The notes: generated by a model from the letters alone, not told the origin. Counted from the stretch's first letter, positions 21,521-40,804 are shown. The stretch: 64,000 nt of DNA from Pratylenchus scribneri (GCA_030063045.1 JAQSEB010000047.1:1-64000), one strand, 5' to 3'. Program-made: numbers and translations.

Positions 21521-24500
21521 TTATTTAATTAAATAAAGACTAATAAGTTTAAGTTTTAATAAAAGACTTTTTCGAAAATTTTAATTCACGATTGTTTTAA
21601 TTCAAATTTTTAAAAAAGCAACTTTGTCTCCATTCCAGCCTTCATCCTTCAAAAAATTGCCTCCCAGATTTTACATATTCCTCTGGGCAGCATCATTCAA
21701 CCCCATCCATTTCCAATTTCCCTTCATTCCATTCTTTGCTGATTGCGGGAAATATTTGATCAAGGTGGTCATTCATTTGATGGGCACAATTCGTCCAATG
21801 CACCCACCTTTTGATTGCATTTGATAATCATCTTTATTTATTCCATTTCTTCATTCTGTCCATCTTTTCTTGACCCTTTTTGTGACCTTAACCCCCCGAG
21901 GATTTATGCGCCAAAATAAATCTGTGATGGAATTCATTTTAAACAATTATTCATTCCCATAAATGGCAAATTTCCCTCCCCCTAAGTAAATCCAGCATTT
22001 TCCCTTCCAATTTGACCTTCACTAAATTTTTTGGCATTATCTACAAAATTCCACCATTCTTTGCAATTTTTCCCGATTCCCTTCAATATTCATCCCTTTC
22101 TTCTTTGCCGCTTCTCCCACAAAAATGACGGGGCCGATTATAACGGACCATTTAAGCGGAGGAAGGGGAACAGAAGATTGCCCATGACCATCATTTTTGG
22201 GAGGAGTTTATTGAGGATTTGCAGCGGAAATGAGGGAAAGGATGAAGCCATATTGGGAATTGGTATGATGGATGCACATTTTATTAGTTAAAATATTCAT
22301 TTAAATTATGATTCCAAAATGAAATTGGCAAATCCAATTTTCAATTTTATTGGAGCAAAACATCCCAAAAAAATTGACCCACCAATTTTTGCGCAAAGTG
22401 GGTTCATCATCTAATTTAAACCAAATGAAGTTCATTCCCTCCAACATCAAATTGGCTGCAAATGGCAATGCATCCTTTCCTTTTTTCCCTTTTACAACGT
22501 TCAATTCCCTTCCATATATTGCGCCCATTCAAAACAACCCAAAAACGGGTCCTCCCTTCAAGCAATGTTTTGCTCGAAGGGAGAATATTTTTGCAATTTT
22601 AGGGTTCATTTCCCTGATAAATTAGATCAAAAATAAAGATGACTGAATCCATCCTAAAATATTCAGAAAATATTCAAAGGCCCGAAAATGTTCTAATTTT
22701 TAAATTTGAAGCAATATTCATTCGAATTCTCAATTTTCTCCCTGCTTTTCCCTTATCAGCTGACTTTCCCCCAAATTTCCTCAATTTCCTTCTTCTGGGC
22801 CAACACATTCCGCGTCCATTCGGTCATCTTTGGCCTTCGCCCATTTCCTTTGGGCTTTTCCCGTCAATTTCCTTCCATCCTTCTTTTTTCGCCGGTCAGC
22901 TGGCAGCAACCAGCCATTCTCGTCCTTTCCCTAATTCCATCTTCCATCCTTCCATTTTCATTCCATTTTGGCCATTCGGCCTCCCGAAATGGATGGACAT
23001 TTGGAATTGACGATGTGGAGCTATTTTTGGAACACAGAGTCCAAATTAAATTCGAATAAATTCTTTATCCAGTGAGAAAGAATTCCATTCCAAATCCAAA
23101 TATAGCATTCCTACATATTCAATCAATATTTTTTATCCAATTATTCATTTCCAAGTTCCAAAATTTCATCTCAATAATGACAATTATTGCTCATCCAAAA
23201 TCTGTTGGACAGTAATTTTATGGCCAATTGACTTTTCCTCCTAATTTCCCCATATTATTATTGTCCTTTTCTTTTATTCATCACCATTTTTATAAAGGCC
23301 AAATCGTAAAATGAGTTTTGTTCGTCCATTTTTTACTCAATTTATTGGCCGAGCGCAAAACTATTTTTGGGAACATTGGCCACAAAGGCAGAAGGAAGGA
23401 AAAGGCCAATAGCGAGGGTATATATTCAATGAAGTGCCGGCCAACACAAATTTGTTATTGCCAATTGGCACTGGGGTGGGGATTAATAATGTCCACAGTC
23501 CACCTTGATTTTGTGAGAAACTGGCACCGAATGGTCGAAGATATTTTTGAATGCGCAAATTGTGCCTAACATTCGTTGTTGACCAATTCCGTAATAATAA
23601 AATTGACTAAAATAAATAAAATAATGTTGAATATTGCCACCCCAAATAAACAAAACAATAATACGGTTTTTGCATGTATTTTGACTGGCCCCTCCCCCCC
23701 CCCCCCCTCTATTATCGGCCAACATTTTATTTGTTATTTGTCCCATTTTTCCCTCATTCATTTGCACAATTCCAAACCCATCGCCTCCCATTCTCGCATT
23801 CAAATGGCAGCCACAGGCCTTTTTCTTCCTCCAATGCCCATTCCCGTCCATTCCGCCCATTCCCGTCCATTCATGGGCAACATCGACGACCACAATTCAA
23901 TCCGCCAGCCACCCTCTTCTTTCCCTCATTTCCATCTCATCTTTCCGGCTCTCCCGCATTGCTCACAGCAAAAACATTTTTTTGAGCGGCCTCTGGCCAA
24001 TGCACATCTTTTCCTTTCATTGCTGGCCAATGCCCTAAAATGGGGAATGGCCACAGCCAACATTCCCGCCTCCTCATTCTCGATGGCCATTTTTCCCCAC
24101 GGCAAATCCAATGCTCGCACCCCTCCCTCCCCATTTCCCTCCAACAAATGGGAAAGCAATTTTATTTCAACAAAAAATAATACAAATAAATGCATTGGAA
24201 TGTGCATTGCATTTGTCCATTTTCCCCCAATTGAATATAATGCCAAATGGCCCAACCAATTCCCATGCTATTTCCATTTCCATTCTTTTGTCAATGGCCA
24301 TAAATGGCAACCAACCACCAGAGGGGGCCGTTGGCCATAGCCATGCTCCCTACGGCCTTACGTCCATTTTTTGTGCCCCTTCAATGCCCTTTCCCCCTTT
24401 CCTTTCCCACTTTTTTCCTTCAATGCCTCAAAAATATGGCTTCTTCTTCTTTTCCCTCATTTTGTGTTTGGGTGGCCGGCCACTCGACCGGCTGACTGGC

Positions 24501-26329
24501 TTGCTTTGCTTGGTCCAGTCATCCTCTTTCTGCCAGCCGGACGGCCATCCATTGCGGCAAAGGCCGTCCACGGGTCCATTCATTCCATTGGACGGAGGGC
24601 GGCCGATGGCCCGCAGAGTTTTTCGCCGAGCGCCGTCCTTTTCAGATGAAGGTCCCCCATCTCGGTTAGGGTCTTTCCATTTTTGGTCCAACGCCCGCAA
24701 TCCACACACCAAAGGCTGTCCTCCAATCCAAACGGAGATAGGAGAAAGGTCCATTCCTTCCATATTTCCCTTTTCCTCAATTTTTGTCCATTTATGGCCA
24801 ATTTTTTCAATCGCCCGGAAAAAAAGTTTGCCAATTTTTTGTGAGGCAAAAAAATTCTCGAAATTGGCTAAAATTCATTGGTTATTCTATAAAAATATGC
24901 CCAAAAATACAATTTCCATTGGTCAATTCATGGATTTATCAATTATTCCTTCCCATTCATTGTTAGTAAATTAAATTCCATGGGAATGGGATACTATATG
25001 CCCTCTAGGCAAATCACATCCAAATTCATTTAGCCCCACAAAAATTAATATTTTGCCGATGAATTACTGAAAAAATTGGTGGCCTCAACATTTTTTCCAT
25101 CTTCTCCGTGTATTAATAAAAATTCACCTTCCTTTCCTTTTAAATCCTAAATGGACAAAGCATATATTGTATTGCTTTTATTAAAAGTTTTTTCCGTTAA
25201 AAATGGTTGCTTGGTCAATTAAATATCCACACCACACTTGGCAAAATGCATTACAATCGCCCAAGCGTGGCGGCCAAAATAGGTCTTCGAGATAGAGAAA
25301 AGGGAGTATTGGACGTTTGGCCCGTTCCCGGGCAGCGGCCAGCCGGCCAGCCTACAATGTTGGACACTTGTTCTTTTTGCCCATATAGCACACTTTCGCC
25401 TTTTGCCCCTTTTTGCCCCTTTTTTGCCATTGAAATGGACGTCGTCCATCGAAGCACATTTGCCCCTTCTTGAAACTGGCCTCCGACTAAAAATGCTCCA
25501 TTCATTCATTTCGCATTGCCCCAGGCGGTTTTCTTTCCAATCTCGAGCAAAAAAAAGGGAAGAAGCAGCTTTTTCTGGCGAACCCTCAAAGCCATCCCCC
25601 AGGGTCGCCAATGGCCAAATTCCCAGCCATCAAGGCCAACATTTTGAAGGGGAAGGAAAGGGAATTAACGATTTTAGTACGTTTTCTGCTGCAAAGAATT
25701 TTGTGAAGGCCAAAAGATTGGAGAACATATGGTCCAACTTTGATGAACCTTTGGTCCACCCGTTCTCCTATCCCTATACCTTTAAGCTGACCAAATGACC
25801 ATGGCATTGTAATTGGACATTGAGGCCAGCTGTCCCTTCAAAAAGTACTTTCTGGCCTAAACTTTAGCCCAGAAATTTTCTTCACTAAAATACATAAAAA
25901 ATTACCATCAATTTGTTGTCTTTTTATTATACTTTAGCTTTGAATGTGTTCTAATTTCGATTCAAAATTCCTCCGGAATCTTCTCCAATCCTTCCTTCTT
26001 CCTTAATCCTCATTATTCGTCCATCATATTTGGCCAATATCATTCTTGATTCTTCCCATTTTTTCCATTTTTGGACGGCTGTTTAAACATTGCCCTTTCC
26101 CCAATTTCCTTATCGCCCAATGTCCATTCATTCATAAATTCACAAAATAAAATGGACAAAGGAAAAAATTGGCCAAATAAATTGGAATGAATATTTGGCA
26201 AAAATTGGCTCACTTTTATTAATAATTCCCCTATTTTAAATTAAATCGCGAATTATTTATATATTCATTTTCCGAAATTGATGATTAATCAAAAAAAATG
26301 AATTTAATTTATTTTTGAATATTTCAGTG
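21521..26329. other. Long spacer, many overlapping ORFs, no supported gene
   Basis: Between the satellite and the zinc-finger gene. The part at 22600-25800 is GC-richer and stop-poor: frames of 254 aa (23576-24340) and 287 aa (24111-24974) overlap each other and long frames on the other strand. Translations are rich in P, S, F, H and I without conserved motifs. TTGGCC-type words are frequent. A near-pure C run of about 15 sits at 23692-23707. It may hold 5' untranslated exons or regulatory DNA of the zinc-finger gene. No coding call. Confidence 0.4.
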
Positions 26330-29233
26330 ATGGAAATGGAGGAGGACGGCGACACAGATGAAACGGTGGCATTGTTGAGGTTGCATCAAAATTACCGTCA
26401 AATGCAAGAAATGGTCACGGATTGTGATGATCCACTTGATGAATTCGATGATGGCCTTTTGTCCGATGAATTTGTGGATTTGCAGGAATTGAGCACCATA
26501 AGTGATGGTGACCTTTGTTTAAGCCGCCAATTGGCCACAACAATTGGAATGGAACAACAAAAACAAAGAAAGGAGAATGGTGGCCAAATGCCAAATAATG
26601 GTTGGGAAAATGTGGAATTGTCCAATTCATTCATTCAAATAAAAGCAGATGAATCCACAAATTGCCATCAAATAATATGTGAAAAAGATGACAATGAACA
26701 ACAAATAAATGGAACAGAATATTCCGGCGATCCATTGGATCATTCTTCAACAATAATTGGCCAAAAACAAATGGAAAACAATAATTTTTTGCCAACTGAA
26801 GCCGTTGAACAATTCCTACTGGGAATGGGCGAAAATGAAAAGGAATTTGATGGACAATACAAAGGAATGTTAATTTGTGCCACCGATGAAATCGCAATGG
26901 CCAAAAACGGATACATTGAAGGGTGGACATGGAATAATTTAAAATGAATATTTTTGTTCTTTAGAAAAAGTCCATTATTCCCATCATCGGCGGATTCATC
27001 CACCGCAATGGCCACAACATTGGCCACAGAACATCAACAACAATTATTGCCGGCGGCACCACCACCGCCTCCAATTGTCATTTCCCCGGCTGAAGTCGAC
27101 CATATTAGTATTACGCTGGAGAAGAATCAACAATGTGCTTGCGCGGATTGTGGCAAATTATTCAATTCTGTTTGGTATTTGAAACAAGTTGGAAAATATC
27201 CAAAAAATAAAATTATTCTAATCTATTACCAATTTTAGCATGCAGTAAAGCACAGCAATGATCGACCATTCAAATGCCGTTTTTGCATGAAAGTCAACAA
27301 ATCAAATTTAAATTAAAAATTAATTATTATTCCATTTTAGACATATAAATTCCGGTCAAATTTATATCAGCATAAATGCCCGGAAAGGAATCGACTCCTA
27401 ATTTCCGGGGAATTCAATTTGGTTGGACATCCGTAAGCAACAAATTTTATTTTGATTTTATTTACCGTATATGCTCTTTTAATTCCCCGTGGGGAATTAT
27501 TTTTAACCCTTCAAAATTTTTGGGTCTAACTCTTTAATTTGTGGAATATTTCTAAACAAATTTTAGTGGATTTTATAGAGCTTTAGGGTAGTAGAAAATG
27601 CAATGAAAAATTTTTAATATTCACTCAGCCAGAGCGAGAGTTATGGGACCTCAAAATCGAGGATGGGGAATTATTAGAGAGTGGGGACTGGGGAATTAAA
27701 AAGTATATACGGTAATTTTGATTTTTGTATTTGTCAGCTATCGGCGTCGGGCCTACAATCGTTCGGCAGACAAAAAGCATAAAAAGGAGCAACAACAACA
27801 AAAGGAACAAATTCGAATAAATACGGACAATTTGGAGGCAGAAACAACGGCCAGTGCCATTTCCATCAACACCACCGGCGAAGATGGCATTTTCACTGGC
27901 AATTCGGGTGCCGGCGCAATTTTGTCGCCGCCCCATTCAATGGAGGAGGCAAATGCCCTTGGAATGGGATTATTGATGATGGACCCACAAAGGGCTTCAA
28001 CAATGATAATGGGGGAAGGAGAATTGAATTGCACACAAAATTTGGACGCAAATTTGGAACAAAATCAACAAAAATCACAACATTTTAGCCCAGAATTAAT
28101 TGAGGAATATTTGCGAAGGAATAAACATCGAGTAATTTGGGGAATATTATTCTAAATTAATTTTTAATTTTAGATTTTTAATTGCCGAAAATGTAAATTA
28201 TATTTTCCTAGCCGTGAATATTTCAGTCGGCATATGGCATATCACCGGGAAATGGATGATTATAAATTCATTTGTTCAAAGTATGCTATCCAAAAATGAT
28301 CCAATTAAAATTATTTTCCATCAATTTCAGATGCCCTGAACGATTTCAAACGGAAAAGGGGTTGGAAAGTCATCAACTCCAACATGTTGACCAATCGCCG
28401 CATTGTTGCCTAAATTGTACTGGAATATTTCGGTGAAAATAAAGAAAATTAATTTCAATTCCAATTTTGACATTAATTAGATCGGCCCTTGCATTGCGAC
28501 GGCACAAAGACAATTGGCCACAATGCCATTCGCCCACTTTTGGCCAGGTCAATTTGCAAATAGCCTCATTTATTAATTTACCTTAGTATTCCTTTCAGAA
28601 TTTCCCATTTTTCCCACTTGATCAATTTTCATTCGTTGAAAGTGATTTGGAGGAGGAAATTGGCCAAAGTGAGGAAGATGAGGAACGACCAAATAATGAT
28701 GGACAATCGGAAATTTGTGCTGAAGAAATGAAATCAATTCAATTGATGCCGAAAATGTTGAGCAGGAAAACGACAAGGGATTCTGGATACCATGGATCGG
28801 ACAGTCAAAGCCCAGGAGGGTTTGATTGAATTGAATGGGAAATTAATTAATTTAAATAAATTAATTAAGAAGCAATTCGCCGCATTCAAATGACGATGGA
28901 GGATCATCCTCATCCACAATTGATCATCAAAATGGCATTGGCATTGATTTGGTGGATAAACAGCAATTTATGGTGGCACAATCCAAAATGATGGCAAATA
29001 AAAGCAAAATTAATGCAAAGGTGAAATTCCGAGAGAATTCGAAACAATAAATTAATTAATTTTAGGTGAATAATAAAAAGAAAGGCACACTGGCCAATGG
29101 AAAAAAGCGTGCCCCACTTTATGGGGCAGAATGCATTGTACGAAACCAACAACAATTTAATGGAAATCGAATTGTCCCAATGGGATTAACCACCATCATA
29201 GGACCGGATCAAAACAACAACAATCGACAATGA
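26330..29233 (+). CDS. C2H2 zinc-finger protein with five fingers
   Basis: Eleven exons (26330-26922, 26965-27187, 27239-27292, 27341-27432, 27738-28131, 28174-28280, 28331-28432, 28481-28547, 28599-28819, 28873-29020, 29066-29233) join in phase to 722 aa. The N-terminal about 200 residues are acidic (MEMEEDGDTDETVALLRL). A Pro-rich linker precedes finger 1 (CADCGKLFNSVWYLKQHAVK). Finger 2 is CRFCMKTYKFRSNLYQHKC, a C2HC type. After an acidic Gln/Asn-rich linker come CRKCKLYFPSREYFSRHMAY, CSKCPERFQTEKGLESHQLQ and an atypical CLNCTGIFRSALALRRHKDN. The tail is acidic, then basic (VNNKKKGTLANGKKRA). A nuclear DNA-binding regulator is likely; I do not recognise the orthologue. An upstream exon may exist, since ATG 26330 lies just after a TTTCAG that could equally be a trans-splice acceptor. 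The intron at 27433-27737 carries a foldback element. Confidence 0.85.
27462..27716. mobile_element. Foldback element in zinc-finger intron
   Basis: TTACCGTATATGCTCTTTTA plus ATTCCCC at the left matches, in reverse, GGGGAATTAAAAAGTATATA plus CGGTAA at the right, with only a few mismatches over about 26 bases. Length about 255, no ORF. It lies between splice sites at 27433 and 27737, so it fills most of that intron. Confidence 0.7.
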
Positions 29234-30761
29234 CCAAAAAACATTTTGTTTAATTAAATTCATAATTCATCTAAATCTGGGAATCCAATCTGTTTTTTTT
29301 TGTCTTTCAAACATTTTTGTTTTTATTATTTTCACTTTTTAATTTTAACTAAAATCTTTCATCGCGTTCTTTCACAATTTTTTGTATTTTTAGTTTAGTG
29401 GAGTGGGACAAATCCCCAAAATTTTGCGCATTCATCACAATAATATTCATTTTTTTATAAAAATTAATTTAAATAATTTAATGAGTGGAGTGAGCCAACA
29501 AATTTTGCGCAATTTAATTTTGGCCATTGGATTTGCCCCAAACATAACTTATTTTGGGTGTTTTTTATATATTTTCTTATATCCCTTTCTCAATTCAATT
29601 AAATATTAGTTTCTAATAGACTAGAATTCCCCCAATTCCCTCTCAAATTTTCCTTTTCATCTTATTAGTGATTATTTTTCAACATTTTAGAGCGTAGTTT
29701 TTAATTAATATTTTGTATTATTTTATATTATTTCTTCCCCCTATTATTTAGACGAGGTTCCATTCCCTCCCCTTATTACATTTGATCAAATTGTTCCCTT
29801 TTTAGCAGCTACAAATTTCTAAAAACAAACAAACAAATTATTTTATTACGTATTTAGTTGTGATCAACGCCTTCTTTCAATTCAAAATCGACCCAGTTCA
29901 ATTCTACGCACTTTAGATTAATTAGTTTTATTTTATTTTTTTTCCATTCACAAATTGTAATTAATTTTTCTATTTTTTTTCACCACATTAACGCATTTTA
30001 TTATGCCAAAATGCGCACTGACATTGAATTGCATCGTCTTTTGAGGAGGAGGATGTTAGTTGACTAGTCCATTAGTCCATTCAGGAAATATTAAACTAAT
30101 TTAGTACATTTTATTAATTATTTTATTCCCCTTCTTTCTATTTAAATTTTTTTATTTAATTTTACCTCCAACTTCTTCAATACTCGTTCTTTCGAAAACA
30201 TTTTTAAATTGGACTTTCTTCATATTATTTTTTGTGCCCTTTTTCCCACAATTCACCAAATTCTTTCAGCTAAAAAATGCAAAATGTTTCGAATTAAAGA
30301 ATTATTTATTGGAATAATAAACACCCCCTCCTTTTAATTTTATTGTAAAATTATTTAAATTTAATGATGAGATTTCGATTCCTGAATTTGTACAAAAATA
30401 TAAAAATTCATCCATTTTCATTCATTATTTTTCCTTAAAATCTTTGAATTCTTTCCTCTACTAGGCCCCACCCCAATAATTTTAATTTTTTAATTAATTT
30501 ACCACAGTTATAATTATTTTTCCCTCATCCTTTTTCCACATTTCTGCTGATCATATATTTGGTCACATTATTTCATATACAATTAATATTTTTGTAGATT
30601 TTAGTATTTTGGATAAAATTTATTGAGAGTGTCGATTAAATGGAAATTGAAACAGTAACCAGTAACAAAGAAATATTATACGATATGCCCTAGGGCATCG
30701 TCAAAAAATTTGCTTTTAGTCAATTTAGAATTTAGATGGATGTATTTATAGTTTAATTTTT
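29234..30761. other. 3' flank and spacer
   Basis: Very AT-rich; presumed 3' untranslated region of the zinc-finger gene, then spacer. No ORF or RNA gene is recognised. Confidence 0.4.
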
Positions 30762-31372
30762 AGCTAAAAGGAAAACATAAAATGTTTATTTATAGCTAAA
30801 GAAAACACAAAATGTTTTTTAAGATTAATGAAACGAAATGTTTTTAATCTAAGTGAAACACAAATGTTTTTAAGCTAAGTGAAATACAAATGTTTTTAAG
30901 CTAAGGGAAACACAAATGTTTTTTAAGCTAAGTGAAACACAAATGTTTTTAAGCTAAGTGAAACACAAATGTTTTTAAGCTAAGGGAAACACAAATGTTT
31001 TTAAGATAAGTGAAATACAAATGTTTTTAAGCTAAGTGAAATACAAATGTTTTTAAGCTAAGTGAAACACAAATGTTTTTAAGCTAAGTGAAACACAAAT
31101 GTTTTTAAGCTAAGTGAAACACAAATGTTTTTAAGCTAAGGGAAACACAAATGTTTTTAAGCTAAGTGAAACACAAATGTTTTTAAGCTAAGTGAAACAC
31201 AAATGTTTTTAAGCTAAGGGAAACACAAATGTTTTTAAGATAAGTGAAACACAAATGTTTTTAAGATAAGTGAAATACAAATGTTTTTAAGCTATGTGAA
31301 ATACAAATGTTTTTAAGTGAAATACAAATGTTTTTAAGCTAAGTGAAACACAAATGTTTTTAAGATTAATGA
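30762..31372. repeat. 26-bp satellite B, array 1 (about 23 units)
   Basis: Head-to-tail unit TTTTTAAGCTAAGTGAAACA plus CAAATG, with variants AAGGGAAACAC, AAGATAAG and GAAATACAA. Lies between the zinc-finger and kinase-like genes. The reverse-oriented array is at 37297-37905. Confidence 0.95.
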
Positions 31373-31749
31373 AAAAAATTTGAAGGAATAAAACAAAGTA
31401 AAAAATCCATATTAATAAGCAATTTACTATTACCTAAATAGTTTAAAATGTTTACACAAGAAAAATTGTTGCTACAAAACAGGAAAAGAACTTGTTCTCG
31501 CGCATTCTTTCGCCAAAAAATGTTCATCATCATTTTTGTTTTTCATTTAATTCGACGAAGGAAATTAAATGATCAATGGGCAACCTTGAATTATATTCAA
31601 TTATTCTCTAAATTTACTGAATATCCCAAAAATGGTGCAAAAAATATCCATAATTTATTTTATTACATTTTTGCAATTAATTTGCAGTCAAAATGTTACC
31701 ATAAAAGGTAAAAAAATAAATATTTAAATAAAAAAATAAATTTTACTTC

Positions 31750-32701
31750 GAAAGGAAATGGATCCCACCAATGTGGGAAATATTTGCTCAATAAAAATGC
31801 CAAAACAGTAATCAATGGTGAATATGATTCGGTGGAGGCAATTGACGATGGATTGGATGCAAAAGTTGAACATAAATATTTTTTCTGAATTAATTTTTGC
31901 TTTATTTTTGGTTGAACGAGCCTTTTCTCCTTCCCTTGGCCATTGTGTGGCCATTAAACATTGTTCTGAACAGCCAGAAAGATTGAATAAATGCACCCGA
32001 GAATTAGAAGTGTTGAAGGCAATGAATGGATCAAAGAATGAACATTTGATTAAATTATTCAATTTGTGGGTAAAATAGCCAAAATATTAAAATAAATTAA
32101 TTAATTCATTTAGCCAAATTGAAAATGGCCAAACTTGTATGGAAAGTGGACTTTGGTCGGATTATTTACGGATGATTGTGATTGGGGGCGATAGGCGAAA
32201 AAGGAGTGAAACGGAAATTAGTAATTTCAAATAATTTTGGAATAATTTTATTTATATTTTGGTCAGATAATTGCACCGTAATCAAAATTGTAATGGAATT
32301 GGGCCAATCGGATGCAACTCATTATTGGCGAAATGAGAAAAAAATGAGCCATAATAATAATTCCCACCAATTGGAACAAATGAAAAGCCAAATTCAGGAT
32401 GCATTATTTGAAATGCATAATCGAGGTTATAATGATTGGATCAATCAATTAAATTTAATATTTATTTAAAGGATTGGCCCATCGTGATGTTCATCCGGAC
32501 AATGTGCTTGTTTTTCCCAAAAATGAAACATTTTTATTATTCAAATTAATCGATTTTGGTTGGAGTTGTTGTTTTGATCGACAAAAATGTGGACAAAAAT
32601 TGGCAAATATTTTGCCGGCATGCGAAAAGGAAACAGCATTGGCGGATGATCGATTTGGCCTACAGGATTTGATCAGTGAATTGGAAAAAAATAATAATTA
32701 A
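31750..32701 (+). CDS. Short protein-kinase-like gene, C-lobe missing
   Basis: Exons from about 31917 read AFSPSLGHCVAIKHC (VAIK lysine), CTRELEVLKAMNGSKNEHLI (alpha-C Glu), then across introns IVMELGQSDATHYW (hinge), HNRG|LAHRDVHPDNVLVF (HRD catalytic loop with Asp and Asn) and FKLIDFGWSCCF (DFG-type). The stop at 32699-32701 comes about 50 residues after DFG, so the activation segment is short and subdomains VIII-XI are absent. A complete kinase domain needs about 100 more residues. The 5' end is uncertain: a coding-looking stretch at 31755-31816 (GSHQCGKYLLNKNAKTVIN) joins in phase only with a donor inside it, and no glycine loop is clear. Catalytic residues are kept, so this is either a recently truncated gene or a divergent small kinase. 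Faces the GH31 gene tail to tail, 252 bases apart. Confidence 0.5.
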
Positions 32702-32953
32702 TAAAGAAATTATTAAAATTTGCAATTTATATTCTCCAATTAAAAATCATCTCAAATAGATTTTCAAAATGTCGAATTAAAAATGGAAAATTTAATATTT
32801 AGAATAACTTTTTAACCTTTTGATTACGGTAATTTGAAAATGAATTTTCCTAAGTTAAATCGACCACAGCAATTGAATGAGCCTTGAAGGATTAATTGGA
32901 AAAAAATAATAATAATGAATTAATTTGCAATTTACATTCATCAATTAAATAAT

Positions 32954-38719
<5,766 letters not shown>

Positions 38720-39441
38720 TCTATTCCTCTGTAGTAATTAAAATAAAAGAAATATTGTATTTAATATTAAAAAGAATTAAAAACAACAAATGACCTCTGG
38801 ATTTTAGGAAGGAGGCAAGTGGCCATTTATCGAATCAAAATGAGATTAGCCTTCATTGAATGAATGAATGTGGAATGCAGAGGAATTGAGGGGAAGAAGG
38901 CTTATATTTGGGCCAAGGAATGGATGGATGGGTGATTGATGGATGGGTCAATCCAAATGGGTTTTGTGGGAAAAAGCACTCAAAAACAATTTTTTGCAAA
39001 AGGTCAGACCATTGGTTCAATTAATAACATTTTCGGCAAATTCTTTATTTCCTCGAATTTTTATCAAATAAACAGCATTCATTAATATTTTTTTATCGTT
39101 TTTATTCCAATGAAAATCAATCGACTGATAAGAAAACCAATTTTGGCACAATAATAATTAATTTACGGTTGCCAAAAAATGATAGAAAAATCCAAAATTT
39201 AATCCACATTCCGTACCATTGAAGAAAGTAAAAATATTGAATTCGGATTTAGTCTGTATTCAATTTGTGAGCATTGCCCAAGGCAATTCAGAATCTGAAA
39301 TATTGCTAGTTAAATAATTCAAAATAAATCAAAATATTTATTCACTGTCGATCAATTAGATAATTTGAATTCTTTTATTCCAAAGGAAATAAAATGATTA
39401 AGTTCAGATAAAAATGAGTTCATCAAATAAAATTGGCACAA
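38720..39441. other. Spacer between GH31 start and transporter stop
   Basis: AT-rich; presumed GH31 promoter and transporter 3' flank. No other feature seen. Confidence 0.4.
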
Positions 39442-40804
39442 TTAATTTGAGGACAGACAATTTGAATTGGAATTTGGATAATGGGTTATGGCAATTTCAA
39501 ATTGGCATTCATTTTCTTCATTTTTATTATTTTCAATTTTTTCCATTTCCTCATTTTCCTCATTTTTCTTGTTGAAAAGCCTTTGAATTTGTGGATGAAA
39601 ATTGACCAAAATGACTGAAATTAATAAGGAAATTGCACCCAACACGAATCCAAGCTGAAGTTGGCGACCCCGAAAAATGACGTCCATTCCTCAAATAATT
39701 AGTGAATTAATTTAAAATATTAAAAATAATTGAATAAACCAATGCTAATTGGGATGCCAAAAAGGACGCCAATAGCAATGATGAGGGGACTGAGAAATGC
39801 GGTCCCAAAAATTGTGGCAATATTGAAAACTATTTTAAAATTAGGAAAAATAAAGAATTTCAATTTACCCAATGTGAGGAAAATGAAAATGAACAAATTG
39901 CCCCAGGGAACGTGTTCCCATCGCCAAATTTCAATGTCCATTTCATTCAAAACAGCGGTGGGAATAAAATTCAAAGGCAAATTGATGAGGGCCATTCCCG
40001 AGAGGAAAAGCATTGCTTGGCCCAAAGTGGCACCATTGCCGGCCATTTTCTTGAATAAAATCTAAATTTTTAATATTTACAAAATATTGGTGAGAATTAT
40101 ATTCACTTTGTACATTGTGTCGACCGAACAACAAATTAGAATTAAAAAAATGCCAAATAAATTTGCCGCAAATTGTTTGTCCAATGCAATCAAAATTACG
40201 CCAGCCATTGCCAAAAATACGGCAATTGTCTGTGAAATAAAATTTAACATGAAAAAAGTGTACGGATCACCTTGAGAATATAGAATGGCTCGTTGAGAAC
40301 CAAACGACTGAGCAAATAGACCAACGAAATTTCCAAACTTCGAATGGTCAATGCCGCCGATGATGTGATTTTGCCGAGGGAAAGTGCATAGGAATAGTTG
40401 CCAATTGTGTAGAGGCAAAGGAAAAAGAATTCCATACAAAAGAATGGACTAATTAATGGAAGGGAATGAATAATTAATAAATTAAAGAAAAGGGGCTGAC
40501 CCCCAACGGAAACCCTTTTTCCCAAAAATTGTGGCTGATTTTGCCCAAATTTGGCCAATAGAATTATTTTTGCCATTCAATTTTTCGTAGAGCAAAAATG
40601 CGGGAAAACAAATTAACTGAAAATAATTAAATATTTTATAAATTTGAATTTGATGAATTTTACCAGACAACAATTATTAAACCACATCATCGTGAATGGA
40701 GGATAAAATTGTTTTGGCTGATCATTGAGCAACGAAAATTTCACTTGGGATCCATAGCCGGTGGAGACGGCAACGCAGAATACTGTCAAAATGGACCAAA
40801 GTAC
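39442..40804 (-). CDS. SLC35F-type (drug/metabolite transporter) membrane protein, 5' end not found
   Basis: Exons read from 40804 leftwards: VLWSILTVFCVAVSTGYGSQ then FYPPFTMMWFNNCC (TM1-2, the FxPPFxxxWF pattern of SLC35F3/F4), LICFPAFLLYEKLNGKN, FFLCLYTIGNYSYALSLGKI, SSAALTIRSLEISLVYLLSR, TIAVFLAMAGVILIALDKQF, MLFLSGMALINLPLNFIPTA, then IFGTAFLSPLIIAIGVLFGI (C-terminal helices). The last exon is QLQLGFVLGAISLLISVILV with an acidic Glu/Asn tail ending at 39442-39444. This gives about eight to ten helices, fitting the EamA/DMT superfamily. SLC35F substrates are poorly defined (thiamine has been proposed for SLC35F3). No start codon is evident before the exon at 40804, whose acceptor is GTCATAAAG; a first exon should lie to the right. 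Intron borders are approximate. Confidence 0.72.

Noticed and set aside
23576..24974. 254-aa and 287-aa plus-strand open frames
   Set aside because: They overlap each other and long minus-strand frames, are low-complexity, and show no domain or splice pattern.
30000..30700. Possible spliced-leader or other small RNA gene in the spacer
   Set aside because: No SL1-like sequence or recognisable Sm-site/hairpin layout was found.
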